A DNA stretch of 64,000 bases, taken from contig NZ_CCDL010000003.1 in assembly GCF_000724085.1 (NCBI RefSeq), forward strand, positions 558,001 through 622,000, read 5' to 3'. The position numbers were made by a program, and so were the translations under genes. Shown here piece after piece: positions 7,870-17,052 of the stretch (positions within the stretch are counted from its first letter, which is position 1; every line of letters starts with the position of its first letter). The stretch comes from Oceanobacillus manasiensis (lineage in GTDB: Bacteria > Bacillota > Bacilli > Bacillales > Amphibacillaceae). The notes beneath the pieces are model-generated. The model did no database searches. It worked only from the letters and a program-made list of their open reading frames with translations, and was not told where the DNA came from.

Positions 7870-9372
7870 TTGAATATAAAACAAATGCATGAGAAACCTC
7901 CATATGGGATGATTGCCATTCTGTTTATCGGAGCGTTCGTAGCATTATTAAATAACACCTTACTAAACGTAGCACTTCCAACGATCATGGAAGAATTTGA
8001 AGTTACACCATCAGTTGTTCAGTGGATTACAACTGGCTATATGCTGGTAAATGGTATTCTCATACCAGCCAGTGCTTTTTTTATTCAGAAATTCACAAAT
8101 AGAAGGTTGTTTCTTACAGCCATGTCGCTATTCTCTATAGGGACTTTGTTGGCAATGTTGGCGCCAAGCTTTGGAATACTTGTCCTAGGACGGATGATAC
8201 AAGCATCAGGTTCAGCTGTGATGATGCCATTGCTAATGAACGTAATGCTTACAGCTTTCCCAGTGGAAAAAAGGGGAAGTGCCATGGGGATTTTTGGTCT
8301 GGCAATGATTACAGCTCCAGCCATTGGCCCTACTTTATCCGGTTGGGTAATCGAGCATTATGATTGGCGCGTATTATTTGGCATCATATTGCCATTTGCG
8401 CTATTTACTTTAGTCTATGCTTTCTTAAAATTAAATAATATTACAGAAAACCGTGATGTACGTTTAAACTTTCCTTCTTTGATTTTATCTAGTATAGGTT
8501 TTGGCGGCATTCTATATGGTTTTAGTATGGCTGGTGATAAGGGATGGGGAACTCTTGAGGTGTACGGAACTATCATAGTTGGAGCTGTGGCATTGTTTGG
8601 CTTTATCTGGCGTCAGTTGCACATGGACGAACCAATGTTAGAATTTAGAATATATAAGCATCCTATGTTTGCTTTGTCTTCAGCTATTTCCATTGTACTT
8701 TCTATGTCCATGTTTTCTGCCATGATATTAACACCATTATATGTACAGACTATTCGAGGTATTTCACCATTCCACTCTGGTTTGCTTATGCTTCCAGGCG
8801 CAATTGTTATGGGAATTATGTCACCTATTATGGGACGCTTATTTGACAAATTTGGTGCAAGAATACTTGCGATTATCGGTTTATCTATAACGGTTCTTAC
8901 AACTTATTTATTTAGTAATTTAGATCTTGAATCGGGTTATTATTATATCATGTTGCTTTATACCATTCGGATGTTTGGTATTTCCATGGTCATGATGCCG
9001 GTTATGACCAACGGTTTAAATCAGTTGCCAATGAGAGACAACCCACATGGTACGGCAATGAACAGTACTATCCAACAGGTTTCTGGTGCAATCGGCTCTG
9101 CGTTGCTTCTTACTGTTATGAACAAAAGGAGTGAATCAGCAGGAAATGATCTCCTAGACCAGGCGATGGCTTCTGGGAATGTACCCCAAAACACCGACGG
9201 AATGGCAGCATTTAAAGTGCAGCTTGCAAATGAGGCGATGTTAGAAGGAATTAATTTCACCTTCTTCGTTTCCACATGGATTGCAGTCGTTGCTCTACTT
9301 CTCGGTTTCTTTATTAAACGAGTGACCCCTCCTAAGACAGAATATGAGCAAGTTGAAACACCTGAGTCCTAA
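7870..9372 (+). CDS. MFS multidrug exporter, DHA2 (EmrB/QacA) family, 14 TM
   Basis: Proton-coupled drug exporter of the major facilitator superfamily. About 14 hydrophobic helices over 500 residues place it in the DHA2/EmrB-QacA branch. Typical motifs are LNNTLLNVALPTIMEEF in TM1, WITTGYMLVNGILIP, FTNRRLFLTAMSLFSIGTLL (motif A loop), LGRMIQASGSAVMMPLL and the motif C-like GIFGLAMITAPAIGPTLSGW. The TTG at 7870 has a GGAGGAA site at the right distance; the longer frame from 7816 has none. The divergent TetR gene and the operator over its promoter suggest drug-inducible expression. Substrate unknown. Confidence 0.87.
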   Translation: MNIKQMHEKPPYGMIAILFIGAFVALLNNTLLNVALPTIMEEFEVTPSVVQWITTGYMLVNGILIPASAFFIQKFTNRRLFLTAMSLFSIGTLLAMLAPSFGILVLGRMIQASGSAVMMPLLMNVMLTAFPVEKRGSAMGIFGLAMITAPAIGPTLSGWVIEHYDWRVLFGIILPFALFTLVYAFLKLNNITENRDVRLNFPSLILSSIGFGGILYGFSMAGDKGWGTLEVYGTIIVGAVALFGFIWRQLHMDEPMLEFRIYKHPMFALSSAISIVLSMSMFSAMILTPLYVQTIRGISPFHSGLLMLPGAIVMGIMSPIMGRLFDKFGARILAIIGLSITVLTTYLFSNLDLESGYYYIMLLYTIRMFGISMVMMPVMTNGLNQLPMRDNPHGTAMNSTIQQVSGAIGSALLLTVMNKRSESAGNDLLDQAMASGNVPQNTDGMAAFKVQLANEAMLEGINFTFFVSTWIAVVALLLGFFIKRVTPPKTEYEQVETPES

Positions 9373-9377
9373 TTATC

Positions 9378-9412
9378 AAACCAGTATCTTATAAAAGGTA
9401 CTGGTTTTTATT
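9378..9412 (+). terminator. Rho-independent terminator after MFS gene
   Basis: AAACCAGTA (9378-9386 region) pairs with TACTGGTTT (9399-9407) and is followed by a T-rich run, a few bases after the exporter stop. Confidence 0.8.
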
Positions 9413-9548
9413 TTGATTTCATATTATTATAAGAAGGGCATTAAGGTGGGATATTAAGGATCAATAACGTTTTTAGTGAAAATAGTACCAGGTGCTAGTA
9501 GTTTGTGTTAAAATAAAAGATAGAATTGAGCAGATAAGGAGAGAGAGC

Positions 9549-10148
9549 ATGATATACACATTTGCTGCTAATCTTGTGAAACTTATATTAAATTTGTTTG
9601 GTAGATTAAACGTCCATCAAAAAGATAACATTCCAAAAGGAAAAGATGGTTACGTCATTGCATGTACACATACTGGATGGGTAGATATTCTCTGGTTAGG
9701 CGTTTCCATGCTACCAACCAAAATACATTATATGGCTAAGAAGGAATTATTTAAATCAAAGGGTTTAAAATGGCTTATGGAGCACCTCAATGCTTTTCCT
9801 GTGGATCGGGAAAATCCGGGGCCGAGTACGATTAAATTTCCTCGACGATTACTTGCGGAAGGGAAAGTTGTAGGAATTTTCCCAAGTGGTACAAGGACTA
9901 GTGAAGAGGTGCCATTAAAGCGCGGTGCGGTTACCATTGCCGGGCATTCAAAAGTCCCAATACTTCCTGTTGCCTATACGGGTCCTAATAATTTTACTGA
10001 CCTGTTTAAGCGAGTGAAGCCACATATTATTTATGGAGAGCCAATTTATTTGCCAGAAGACATGTCTAGAAAAGAAGGCATGGAAGTAATGATGGAACAG
10101 TTAAATACTTCGCTAAACCAATTGCAAAATCAACTTAGAGAAAAATAA
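9549..10148 (+). CDS. plsC: 1-acyl-sn-glycerol-3-phosphate acyltransferase
   Basis: Second acylation of phosphatidic acid synthesis: adds an acyl chain to lysophosphatidate at the membrane. The protein is 199 aa from the ATG at 9549 (AAGGAGAGAG upstream); a longer frame from 9492 lacks a site. The catalytic HTGWVD box (HX4D) is present. The second block reads FPSGTRTSEEVPLKRG, with Ser where many family members have Glu; B. subtilis PlsC (YhdO) shares this variant as I recall, so it is not a defect. It is a single gene between two terminators. Confidence 0.88.
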   Translation: MIYTFAANLVKLILNLFGRLNVHQKDNIPKGKDGYVIACTHTGWVDILWLGVSMLPTKIHYMAKKELFKSKGLKWLMEHLNAFPVDRENPGPSTIKFPRRLLAEGKVVGIFPSGTRTSEEVPLKRGAVTIAGHSKVPILPVAYTGPNNFTDLFKRVKPHIIYGEPIYLPEDMSRKEGMEVMMEQLNTSLNQLQNQLREK

Positions 10149-10157
10149 TGATACAAA

Positions 10158-10190
10158 GAGCGGTACCATTTTATGGTACTGCTTTTTTTG
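10158..10190 (+). terminator. Rho-independent terminator after plsC
   Basis: AGCGGTACCA pairs with TGGTACTGCT, followed by seven Ts, about 10 bp after the plsC stop. Confidence 0.88.
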
Positions 10191-10243
10191 CATCAGGTAT
10201 GGTTTAAATGTAGCGAATAGAAATCAGGACACAAAATCTTGAT

Positions 10244-10268
10244 GTTTAACTTTTTATAAATAGGGAAA
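10244..10268 (+). promoter_or_regulatory. Sigma-B-type promoter of the NADP-dependent oxidoreductase
   Basis: GTTTAA (10244-10249, a perfect -35), 13-bp spacer, GGGAAA (10263-10268, four of six). The gene starts 47 bp downstream. Together with the crt and csbD promoters it suggests a local set of general-stress genes. Confidence 0.5.
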
Positions 10269-10314
10269 ACGACTATATTGGAAAAAGTTTAAATTACTAG
10301 GGGAGGTATATTCC

Positions 10315-11328
10315 ATGAAACAACAGCAACTTATTCTGCAAGAACGCCCAAACGGGTTACCTGATGATAGTACCTTTCAATTTAAAGAGGTAGAACAAGG
10401 CACTCCAAAAGATGGCGAAGTTTTGTTAAAAACACTTTATGTCTCAGTAGATCCATATATGAGAGGGAGGATGTCAGACGCACCTTCTTATGTAGACCCA
10501 TTTAAAGTCGGGGAACCACTAGCTGGCGGTGTGGTTGCGCAAGTTGTAGAGACAAAAACCGATCAACTGCAAAAAGGAGACATCGTTAGAGGAAACTTAC
10601 CATTTCAGGAGTACAATGTAGAAAAATCAGACCAGGTAAGTAAAGTACAAACAAATGGGTTAGATCCCAGTGCTGCTCTCAGCATACTTGGCATGCCTGG
10701 ATTAACAGCCTATTTTGGTATGATGCACATTGGAAAGCCTAAAAGAGGAGAAACGGTTGTGATTTCCGGCGCAGCAGGAGCTGTTGGACAAGTAGCAGGA
10801 CAGCTTGCCAAACAGGCAGGAGCCCATGTTGTTGGCATAGTCGGTTCTGAAGAGAAAGCGGACTATATAAAAGAAAAGCTAGGCTACGATAAAGCCGTGG
10901 AATATAAAAAAGAAGACTTTGGAAAACAATTAAAAGATGCTTGTCCTGATGGCGTTGATGTTTATTATGAAAATGTTGGCGGGGAAATCTCAGATCATAT
11001 TTGGCCAATGTTAAATACGTTTGCCCGTGTACCAGTCTGTGGCGCAATTTCCTCATATAACCTAGAGGAAGGAGAACAGGATATCGGGTTACGGGTACAG
11101 CAATTTCTTGTTAAGTCCCGTGTTCTCATGCAAGGGTTTATTGTTGGTGATTTCTCTGACCATTATGCTGAAGCATATCAAGAATTAGCAAATGCTGTGG
11201 GTAATGGTAATTTACACTATGAAGAAACAATTTATGAAGGTTTTCGAAAGATTCCAGATGCTTTCCTTGGACTGTTCTCTGGAAAAAACATTGGAAAACA
11301 GCTTGTAAAAGTTTCAGATCCTGAATAA
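10315..11328 (+). CDS. NADP-dependent medium-chain oxidoreductase, leukotriene-B4-dehydrogenase/YfmJ-CurA type
   Basis: A 337-aa zinc-independent MDR-family enzyme that reduces activated double bonds of enones or alkenals with NADPH. The N-terminal GroES-like part has SVDPYMRGRMSD; the Rossmann part has the family's VISGAAGAVGQVAGQLAK nucleotide motif (residues about 145-165), VYYENVGG, and FARVPVCGAIS. B. subtilis YfmJ is the close relative I recall. GGGGAGG precedes the ATG. A sigma-B-like promoter suggests a stress role, for example detoxifying reactive carbonyls. The exact substrate is unknown. Confidence 0.85.
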   Translation: MKQQQLILQERPNGLPDDSTFQFKEVEQGTPKDGEVLLKTLYVSVDPYMRGRMSDAPSYVDPFKVGEPLAGGVVAQVVETKTDQLQKGDIVRGNLPFQEYNVEKSDQVSKVQTNGLDPSAALSILGMPGLTAYFGMMHIGKPKRGETVVISGAAGAVGQVAGQLAKQAGAHVVGIVGSEEKADYIKEKLGYDKAVEYKKEDFGKQLKDACPDGVDVYYENVGGEISDHIWPMLNTFARVPVCGAISSYNLEEGEQDIGLRVQQFLVKSRVLMQGFIVGDFSDHYAEAYQELANAVGNGNLHYEETIYEGFRKIPDAFLGLFSGKNIGKQLVKVSDPE

Positions 11329-11449
11329 TGAAGTATTAAAAGGTGAAATGAGTCGCACAAGGACGGAGAAGCTACTATAGTGGCGCGACTATTAAAAATG
11401 ACGCTACTAAAAACCCTTCCCTTCCCATGAAAAGTGAGAAAGCATAAAT

Positions 11450-11484
11450 ACTCTCCGGGCGAATGACTGCTTGGGGAGTTTTTA
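11450..11484 (+). terminator. Terminator hairpin between oxidoreductase and membrane-protein gene
   Basis: ACTCTCC (11450-11456) pairs, with one mismatch, with GGGGAGT (11473-11479), followed by five Ts. It lies 120 bp after the oxidoreductase stop and immediately before the end of the convergent gene. Confidence 0.6.
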
Positions 11485-11958
11485 GTTCGTTTCTCTGAAC
11501 TTACGCAGAAATTTTAATTGCCATGGAAGATAGAAATAATACGCAATAAAAAATACCGGAATCGAGTACCATGGTTCCCAAATGTCAGAGGTCATAATTT
11601 CGGATTTGGTAGTGAAATATTCAAGGATATATGAAATAATGACGAATAAAAAAACAAGGCTTATATTTTTCTTTCCTTCTTCATAGAAGTTTAAGAAGAT
11701 CAATGCTAATAGAGGAGGGATAAAACCGTAAAGCAAAAGTTCTGGTAAACCATCTCTTTTGGTACCAATGTCAAATATATCAAACGGAGCTGCAATTGTT
11801 ATATTAACCATCCAGACAACATAGCCAACTGTTGCGAAATGAAATAGAAATTCTTGGCGTTTTAATTTTGCAGGCATTAATAGCGTAATTAAAAGTAAAA
11901 TGACACTAAGGCCTATCGGGTACCAAATACCTTTAGCAAGGTCGAAATCCGGATTCAA
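11482..11958 (-). CDS. Uncharacterised membrane protein, about five TM helices
   Basis: A 158-aa hydrophobic protein with membrane segments at residues about 12-30, 40-58, 73-92, 100-118 and 130-148, short loops and a basic C-terminus (LKFLRKFRE). It resembles small Bacillaceae membrane proteins of unknown function, perhaps the CBO0543-type group; this is weak recall. A TCACCTCGTTG ribosome-site region (GAGGTGAAA on the coding strand) precedes the ATG. It is monocistronic and convergent with the oxidoreductase. No function can be assigned. Confidence 0.65.
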   Translation of the reverse strand: MNPDFDLAKGIWYPIGLSVILLLITLLMPAKLKRQEFLFHFATVGYVVWMVNITIAAPFDIFDIGTKRDGLPELLLYGFIPPLLALIFLNFYEEGKKNISLVFLFVIISYILEYFTTKSEIMTSDIWEPWYSIPVFFIAYYFYLPWQLKFLRKFRETN

Positions 11959-12228
11959 TTTAGTTTCACCTCGTTGTTAGATTTCATAACTTAATGAGAT
12001 TATTCTTTCCAAATCAGTCTAAAATTATTAAATAATAAAGAAGAATATACTTTTTTACTACTTTTTCTCACGAGTAGAATACAAAACGTAAATCCTCTAA
12101 TAGTCATTCTTTTTTGGAGTATATAGGAAGAAATGGAGTCTATTTAAATATTTTCCAATGAAAGGGCTGTATATTTTTCTGATTTTTATAAAATAATTAG
12201 ATTTTTAAAATTAATTATAAATATACAG
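11959..12228. other. AT-rich intergenic stretch, nothing assigned
   Basis: This is the first 270 bp of the 356-bp gap between the small membrane protein and the GntR gene. I see no open frame with a ribosome site and no strong stem-loop; the last part of the gap carries the GntR promoter and palindrome listed separately. Confidence 0.6.
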
Positions 12229-12257
12229 TTGACTTCATAAAAAAATGAGATTATACT
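12229..12257 (+). promoter_or_regulatory. Sigma-A promoter of the GntR gene
   Basis: TTGACT (12229-12234), 17-bp spacer, TATACT (12252-12257). Near-consensus housekeeping promoter ending about 58 bp before the GntR start. Confidence 0.75.
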
Positions 12258-12281
12258 TGTCAACAATAATCAAATATTCAA

Positions 12282-12293
12282 TATAATATTATA
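12282..12293. promoter_or_regulatory. Palindrome TATAATATTATA, candidate GntR operator (copy 1)
   Basis: A perfect 12-bp palindrome 25 bp downstream of the -10 box and just before the GntR start. The identical 12-mer recurs before the M20 peptidase gene at 13107-13118, which suggests one regulator for both. AT-rich sequence raises the chance of coincidence. Confidence 0.45.
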
Positions 12294-12314
12294 ACTTTTG
12301 ATAGGGAGTATAGC

Positions 12315-13034
12315 ATGAAAGTAGACAAGGAGTTATCTATACCTTTATATGATCAAGTGAAACATATATTGGAAGCTAAGATTACAAGCAAGGAATGGGA
12401 CGTGGGGTATCAACTCCCAACGGAAAAGAAACTTTCAGAAACATTTGACGTAAGTAACATCACGATCAAACGTGCTATTCATGATCTAGTACATGACGGA
12501 TTACTTTACAGACAAAGTGGTAAAGGCACCTTCGTTAAGGCTAAGGAAGAAACGAATCTAACAAGACTTGTTTCTTTAAGAAATGAAGCGTGGGAAAACC
12601 AGTATCATCCTCATCGGACGTTGAGCCTTAATGCTGAGAAAGCATCTTTTGATATTAAAAGAAAACTTGAAATGCAGGAAGATGAAGTGTATAAAATTCA
12701 TAGGATAAAGCTAAAGGAAGATACACCGGTAGCAATAGAATATTCCTATATACCTGTACATATCTTTCCCGGGCTCCTGGAAAATGATATGGAAAAAGAA
12801 CTGCTCTACAATTTGTTTACACAGACATATCAAAAGAGGTTAGGAAAAGCAAAAGTATATTTCTCAATTATTTTTGCTGACAGCTATGAGGCAGAATTAC
12901 TACAACTTCCAGTGGGAGAACAATTATTTTCACTTGAGCGTTATACAGTTGACGAAGAAGGAACTATAATTGAGTATTCCAGATTTATTCTAAAACAAGA
13001 ACAGTCAAATTTTTATTTAGAAATAGATTTATAA
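12315..13034 (+). CDS. GntR-family regulator, HutC subfamily (UTRA effector domain)
   Basis: A 239-aa repressor with an N-terminal GntR winged helix (SIPLYDQVKHILEAKI, YQLPTEKKLSETFDVSNITIKRAI, DGLLYRQSGKGTFV) and a C-terminal UTRA domain (DEVYKIHRIKLKEDTPVAIEYSYIP, then LEIDL at the end) that senses a small molecule. ATG with AGGGAG upstream. It is transcribed in the same direction as the peptidase-importer operon that begins 113 bp later, so it is the likely local regulator, with the pathway substrate as inducer. Confidence 0.88.
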   Translation: MKVDKELSIPLYDQVKHILEAKITSKEWDVGYQLPTEKKLSETFDVSNITIKRAIHDLVHDGLLYRQSGKGTFVKAKEETNLTRLVSLRNEAWENQYHPHRTLSLNAEKASFDIKRKLEMQEDEVYKIHRIKLKEDTPVAIEYSYIPVHIFPGLLENDMEKELLYNLFTQTYQKRLGKAKVYFSIIFADSYEAELLQLPVGEQLFSLERYTVDEEGTIIEYSRFILKQEQSNFYLEIDL

Positions 13035-13106
13035 TTTTATTAAGTTAAAATATCTGAAAATTACCATTCTACGAAACTATATGAAAATATTATAACCTTA
13101 TAATGT

Positions 13107-13118
13107 TATAATATTATA
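13107..13118. promoter_or_regulatory. Palindrome TATAATATTATA, candidate GntR operator (copy 2)
   Basis: Same 12-bp palindrome as at 12282-12293, 29 bp before the peptidase start. It is embedded in repeated TTATAA units (13090-13120). No separate strong -35/-10 pair is obvious here, so the operon may be read from the GntR promoter or from an AT-rich weak promoter. Confidence 0.45.
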
Positions 13119-13146
13119 TTTTATATGATCAATAAGGAGGGGTTGT

Positions 13147-14496
13147 ATGGAAAGACTGTTTCAACAAATTGAAGAACATGCATCCTTGTATAAACATTGG
13201 CTGCTAAACATGTGTAATCAGCCAAGTATTTCTGCAAAAAATATAGGGATGCTGGAGATGAAGGAGTTGGTGATGCAATTACTAGAAGATCTGGGAGCAG
13301 AAGTGGAGGAAGTTTTGACTACTGGATATCCGATCATTTATGCGCATATCGATAACGGAAAGAAAAGAACTCTGACTTTTTACAACCATTACGACGTACA
13401 GCCTCCAGATCCGTTGACGGAGTGGGTGTCTGACCCATTTGAGGCGAAAATAGAAGATGGACAAATCTTTGCAAGAGGGGTAGCAGATAATAAAGGCAAT
13501 ATAGCGGCACGAATAGCAGCAGTACACGCTTATCAGAAAGTTCATGGTGAATTACCGGTTAATGTGAAATTTATCATTGAAGGAGAAGAAGAGGTTGGAA
13601 GTCCCAATTTAAAAAGCTTTGCATCAGAGAATCCGGAAAAGCTAAAAACAGATGCCATGATTTGGGAAGGGGGCATGCGTAATGTTCATGACAAACGGCC
13701 ACATATCAGTTTTGGAGTAAAAGGGATATGCTTTGTAGAGATGCAAGTCAAGGGTGCAGCATTTGACCTTCATTCCTCTGAAGCTGCGGTGGTTGAAAAT
13801 CCTGCCTGGCGTCTTGTATGGGCATTGAGTACCTTGAAGAATAGTGAGGAAATGGTACAAATTGAAGGGTTTTATGATGATGTAATAGCTTTGACAGAAA
13901 AAGAAAAAGCATTTTTTGAGACAATGGATTATGATGAGGAGCATACAAAAGGACATTATCAAATAGACAATTTTCTTACTAATGTAACAGGTATAGAACT
14001 AAAGGAACGTTTAACAGCCGCTCCAACCTGCACGATATGCGGCCTAGAGGCGGGACATACAGGGGAAGGAGCAAAAACAGTTTTGCCATCTAGTGCCAAA
14101 GTGAAATTGGATTTTCGGTTAGTACCAGGGCAGACACCGAAAAAGGTAATGAAATTGTTGCGTAATCATCTCGACCTACATGGATTTCAAGATATTGAAA
14201 TTGAACAATTGGCTGGATTGCTCCCATTTAATTCGGACGCGAACCATCCTTTTGTCGATACGGTTATCAAAAGTATGAAAGAAGTGTATGAAGAGCCACC
14301 GATCATCATGCGAAATCTAGCAGGCTCAAGTCCAATGGAAAAGCTATTGGCTGATACTAGAATACCAGCTGCACAGATTGGTGTCGCAAATACAGAATCA
14401 AATTTCCACGGACCTAATGAAAATATTTATATAGAAGATTTCATGAAGGGGATAAAGGCTACGGCCAATGTCATACGTCATTTTGGCGTTGTTTAA
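13147..14496 (+). CDS. M20-family metallopeptidase/amidohydrolase
   Basis: A 449-aa co-catalytic zinc hydrolase of the ArgE/DapE/carnosine-dipeptidase family that cleaves dipeptides or N-acyl/N-carbamoyl amino acids in the cytoplasm. Metal and catalytic blocks are visible: FYNHYDVQPPDP, ARGVADNKGNIAAR, FIIEGEEEVGSPN (the general-base Glu pair), the dimerisation-domain HSSEAAV, and a C-terminal NFHGPNENI with the last zinc histidine. AAGGAGG precedes the ATG. It is first in an operon with a peptide-type importer, so it probably hydrolyses the imported compound. Confidence 0.88.
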   Translation: MERLFQQIEEHASLYKHWLLNMCNQPSISAKNIGMLEMKELVMQLLEDLGAEVEEVLTTGYPIIYAHIDNGKKRTLTFYNHYDVQPPDPLTEWVSDPFEAKIEDGQIFARGVADNKGNIAARIAAVHAYQKVHGELPVNVKFIIEGEEEVGSPNLKSFASENPEKLKTDAMIWEGGMRNVHDKRPHISFGVKGICFVEMQVKGAAFDLHSSEAAVVENPAWRLVWALSTLKNSEEMVQIEGFYDDVIALTEKEKAFFETMDYDEEHTKGHYQIDNFLTNVTGIELKERLTAAPTCTICGLEAGHTGEGAKTVLPSSAKVKLDFRLVPGQTPKKVMKLLRNHLDLHGFQDIEIEQLAGLLPFNSDANHPFVDTVIKSMKEVYEEPPIIMRNLAGSSPMEKLLADTRIPAAQIGVANTESNFHGPNENIYIEDFMKGIKATANVIRHFGVV

Positions 14497-14533
14497 TTAT
14501 TAATGACTGAATAATCAAAATAGGGGGATGGAA

Positions 14534-16072
14534 ATGAAAAAAGTAAATTTGTTTAGCATAGGCTTATTGATTTTAGTTCTCTTGGTGTTTGCAGGCTGTA
14601 GTAATGAAGGAGAAACAGCTGGAGGAAGCGAGGAAGAAAGCAACACCCTCGTATTAGCACAAGCAGCAGACATTCCATCAATTGATCCACAAAATTCTTT
14701 AAGCACTACAGGGGACCGGGTCCATCGAAATATGTTTAGCCGATTATTTATGTGGGATAACGAACTGGCATTGCAAGAGGACCTTGTGGACACGTATGAG
14801 CAGATCGACGATGAAACTTGGGAGTTTACTTTAAAAAAAGCAACTTTTCATGATGGAGAGACAGTTACGGCGGAAGATGTAAAATTTAGTCTGGAGCGCG
14901 TTATGACTGATGAAACGTTAAAGGAATATCCATACTTTAAACAATTGAAGGAAGTAAACGTAAAAGATGAACAAACAGTGCAAATTATCACAGAGGGACC
15001 AATGCCTACTCTACTCAACCTTCTTGCGAAAAGTGGGTCCGATATACTTCCAAAAGCTTATTTTGAGGAAGTAGGAATAGAAGGATTTCAAGAGAAACCA
15101 ATTGGGTCAGGGCCTTATCAGTTTGCAGAATGGATTCGTGATGATCGCGTAACACTGGTACCGTTTGAAGATTATTATGGCGATAAGCCTAAATGGGAGA
15201 AAGTTGAAGTACGTGCTATTCCAGAAAGTTCTACCAGAGTTGGAGAATTACTGACGGGTGGTGTTGATATTGCAACAGATATCCCACCGAACGAATGGGA
15301 ACGCGTGGAATCAGAATCAGGAGTTGATTTGATAAATGGTGAAACAACCAGAGTAAGTCTTTTAATGGTCCGCACAACGGAAGGGTATGTAACCTCTGAT
15401 CCAAAAGTTAGGGAAGCGATTGATCTTGCCATCGACCAGCAAGCAATTGTGGATTCAGTTCTTCAGGGTACAGGAGTCCCGGTTCGAACCAGAGTTCCAG
15501 AAGGAGTATTTGGAACAAATCCTGATTTAACAAATACCCGGGTTTATGATGTGGAAAGAGCAAAAGAATTGCTTGCAGAAGCTGGACACCCAGACGGCAT
15601 TGATATCACGTTTACTTCCTCCAGAGGCCGCTATCCATTGGATAGTGAAGTAGCACAACTAATTGTAAGTATGCTAAGTGAAGCAGGGATTAATGCCGAA
15701 TTGAAGTTACTTGAATCAAGTGCGTTTTTAGATGAATACAATTCAAAGTCTAACGAAGAACTAATCATGATTGGTCTAGCGGATGGATTGCTTGATGCAT
15801 CTTATTCCTTGGTTCACTATACAGAGGAGCGAGCAGCTGGTCAGACGGACTATAAAAATGGAGAAGTTGAAGGACTATTTAACGCGGCTGGCCAAAACCT
15901 GGATGAGGAAGAACGTACAGAACAGTATCAGTTAATTCAGGAAATTGTTGCGGAAGAGCGACCACATATTTTCCTTTACCAAAACGCCGTGAATTATGGG
16001 GTGAGTGAAAACATTACGTTTACACCAAGGTTGGATGAAGCAATCCGCTTTGATGATCTTACGAAAAAATAA
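14534..16072 (+). CDS. Oligopeptide/dipeptide-type ABC transporter substrate-binding lipoprotein (family 5)
   Basis: A 512-aa extracellular binding protein anchored as a lipoprotein: the signal peptide ends in a FAGC lipobox with Cys at residue 22. The mature part has the family 5 signature (DDETWEFTLKKATFHDGETVTAEDVKFSLERV) and PIGSGPYQF. The ATG at 14534 is used because the GGGGG ribosome site touches the alternative ATG at 14528. Members bind peptides, nickel, opines or glutathione; ligand is unknown. It is followed by two permeases and two ATPases, a complete Opp/Dpp set. Confidence 0.9.
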   Translation: MKKVNLFSIGLLILVLLVFAGCSNEGETAGGSEEESNTLVLAQAADIPSIDPQNSLSTTGDRVHRNMFSRLFMWDNELALQEDLVDTYEQIDDETWEFTLKKATFHDGETVTAEDVKFSLERVMTDETLKEYPYFKQLKEVNVKDEQTVQIITEGPMPTLLNLLAKSGSDILPKAYFEEVGIEGFQEKPIGSGPYQFAEWIRDDRVTLVPFEDYYGDKPKWEKVEVRAIPESSTRVGELLTGGVDIATDIPPNEWERVESESGVDLINGETTRVSLLMVRTTEGYVTSDPKVREAIDLAIDQQAIVDSVLQGTGVPVRTRVPEGVFGTNPDLTNTRVYDVERAKELLAEAGHPDGIDITFTSSRGRYPLDSEVAQLIVSMLSEAGINAELKLLESSAFLDEYNSKSNEELIMIGLADGLLDASYSLVHYTEERAAGQTDYKNGEVEGLFNAAGQNLDEEERTEQYQLIQEIVAEERPHIFLYQNAVNYGVSENITFTPRLDEAIRFDDLTKK

Positions 16073-16078
16073 TAACAG

Positions 16079-16106
16079 GGGAGCCATCTGGAAAACGTTG
16101 GCTCCC
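16079..16106 (+). promoter_or_regulatory. Intercistronic hairpin between binding protein and permease
   Basis: GGGAGCCA (16079-16086) pairs perfectly with TGGCTCCC (16099-16106). There is no T tract, so it is more likely to stabilise the upstream mRNA end or to dampen read-through, which fits the higher binding-protein level needed in such importers. Confidence 0.6.
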
Positions 16107-16123
16107 AACAAAGGAGACTCGAT

Positions 16124-17041
16124 ATGAAGAAGTATCTTGTGAAACGACTACTACAGATCATCCCTGTCTTATTTATTATCTCGTTTGTAGTATTTGTGCT
16201 TGTTTATATGGCAGGGGACCCCGTTGCCTTAATGTTACCAGAAGATGCTTCGGAAAGTGATCGAGAGGCTATGCGAGCGGCTCTTGGGTTGACTGACCCA
16301 TTCTATATTCAGTACTTTCGCTTTGTGGGAGATCTAGTTCAAGGGAATTTTGGTACCTCTTTTCGTTATAACCAAGCTGCACTTCCATTGGTATTAGAAA
16401 GATTGCCAGCAACGTTCGAGCTTGCTGCCGCTTCCATGGTCGTTGCAACGCTAATGGCGGTGCCATTAGGAATTTACTCAGCGCGTAAACAGAATTCATT
16501 AGTAGATTTGTTTATTACAGGTGGATCTGTCTTAGGAAAAGCAATGCCAAACTTTTGGTTAGGTATTCTCTTAATTTTGTTGTTTGCAGTAAATATTCAA
16601 GTATTTCCTGTTTCTGGAAGAGGGACGATCGTACATATGATTCTCCCCGCGATTACTCTAGGAACGGGCATTGCAGCTGAAATGACAAGGCTTATTCGAT
16701 CCAATATGCTGGAAATTCTTAACCAGGACTATATCAGAACTGCAAGAAGTAAGGGAGTTTCTAGTAATATATTAGTTTATAAACATGCATTTCGTAATTC
16801 TTTGATCCCTGTAGTCACGATCATGGGTTTGCAAGTTTCACATCTTGTTAGCGGGGCCCTCATAACCGAAAGTGTGTTTTCTTGGCCGGGAATTGGCTTG
16901 TTGCTTGTCCAAGCAGTAAATGGGAGGGATATGGCAGTTGTCCAGGCAGCGGTATTTGTCATCGCACTGCTTGTTATCGTTGTAAATCTAATTACGGACT
17001 TAATTTATAGATTATTGGACCCAAGAATCAATTATTCATAG
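16124..17041 (+). CDS. Oligopeptide-type ABC transporter permease (DppB/OppB family)
   Basis: A 305-aa inner-membrane subunit with six helices. The N-terminus MKKYLVKRLLQIIPVLFIIS and the EAA loop EMTRLIRSNMLEILNQDYIRTARSKG are typical of DppB; the end ITDLIYRLLDPRINY is the family's C-terminus. AAGGAG precedes the ATG. The second permease starts 11 bp after its stop. Confidence 0.92.
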   Translation: MKKYLVKRLLQIIPVLFIISFVVFVLVYMAGDPVALMLPEDASESDREAMRAALGLTDPFYIQYFRFVGDLVQGNFGTSFRYNQAALPLVLERLPATFELAAASMVVATLMAVPLGIYSARKQNSLVDLFITGGSVLGKAMPNFWLGILLILLFAVNIQVFPVSGRGTIVHMILPAITLGTGIAAEMTRLIRSNMLEILNQDYIRTARSKGVSSNILVYKHAFRNSLIPVVTIMGLQVSHLVSGALITESVFSWPGIGLLLVQAVNGRDMAVVQAAVFVIALLVIVVNLITDLIYRLLDPRINYS

Positions 17042-17052
17042 GAGGTGGCATC

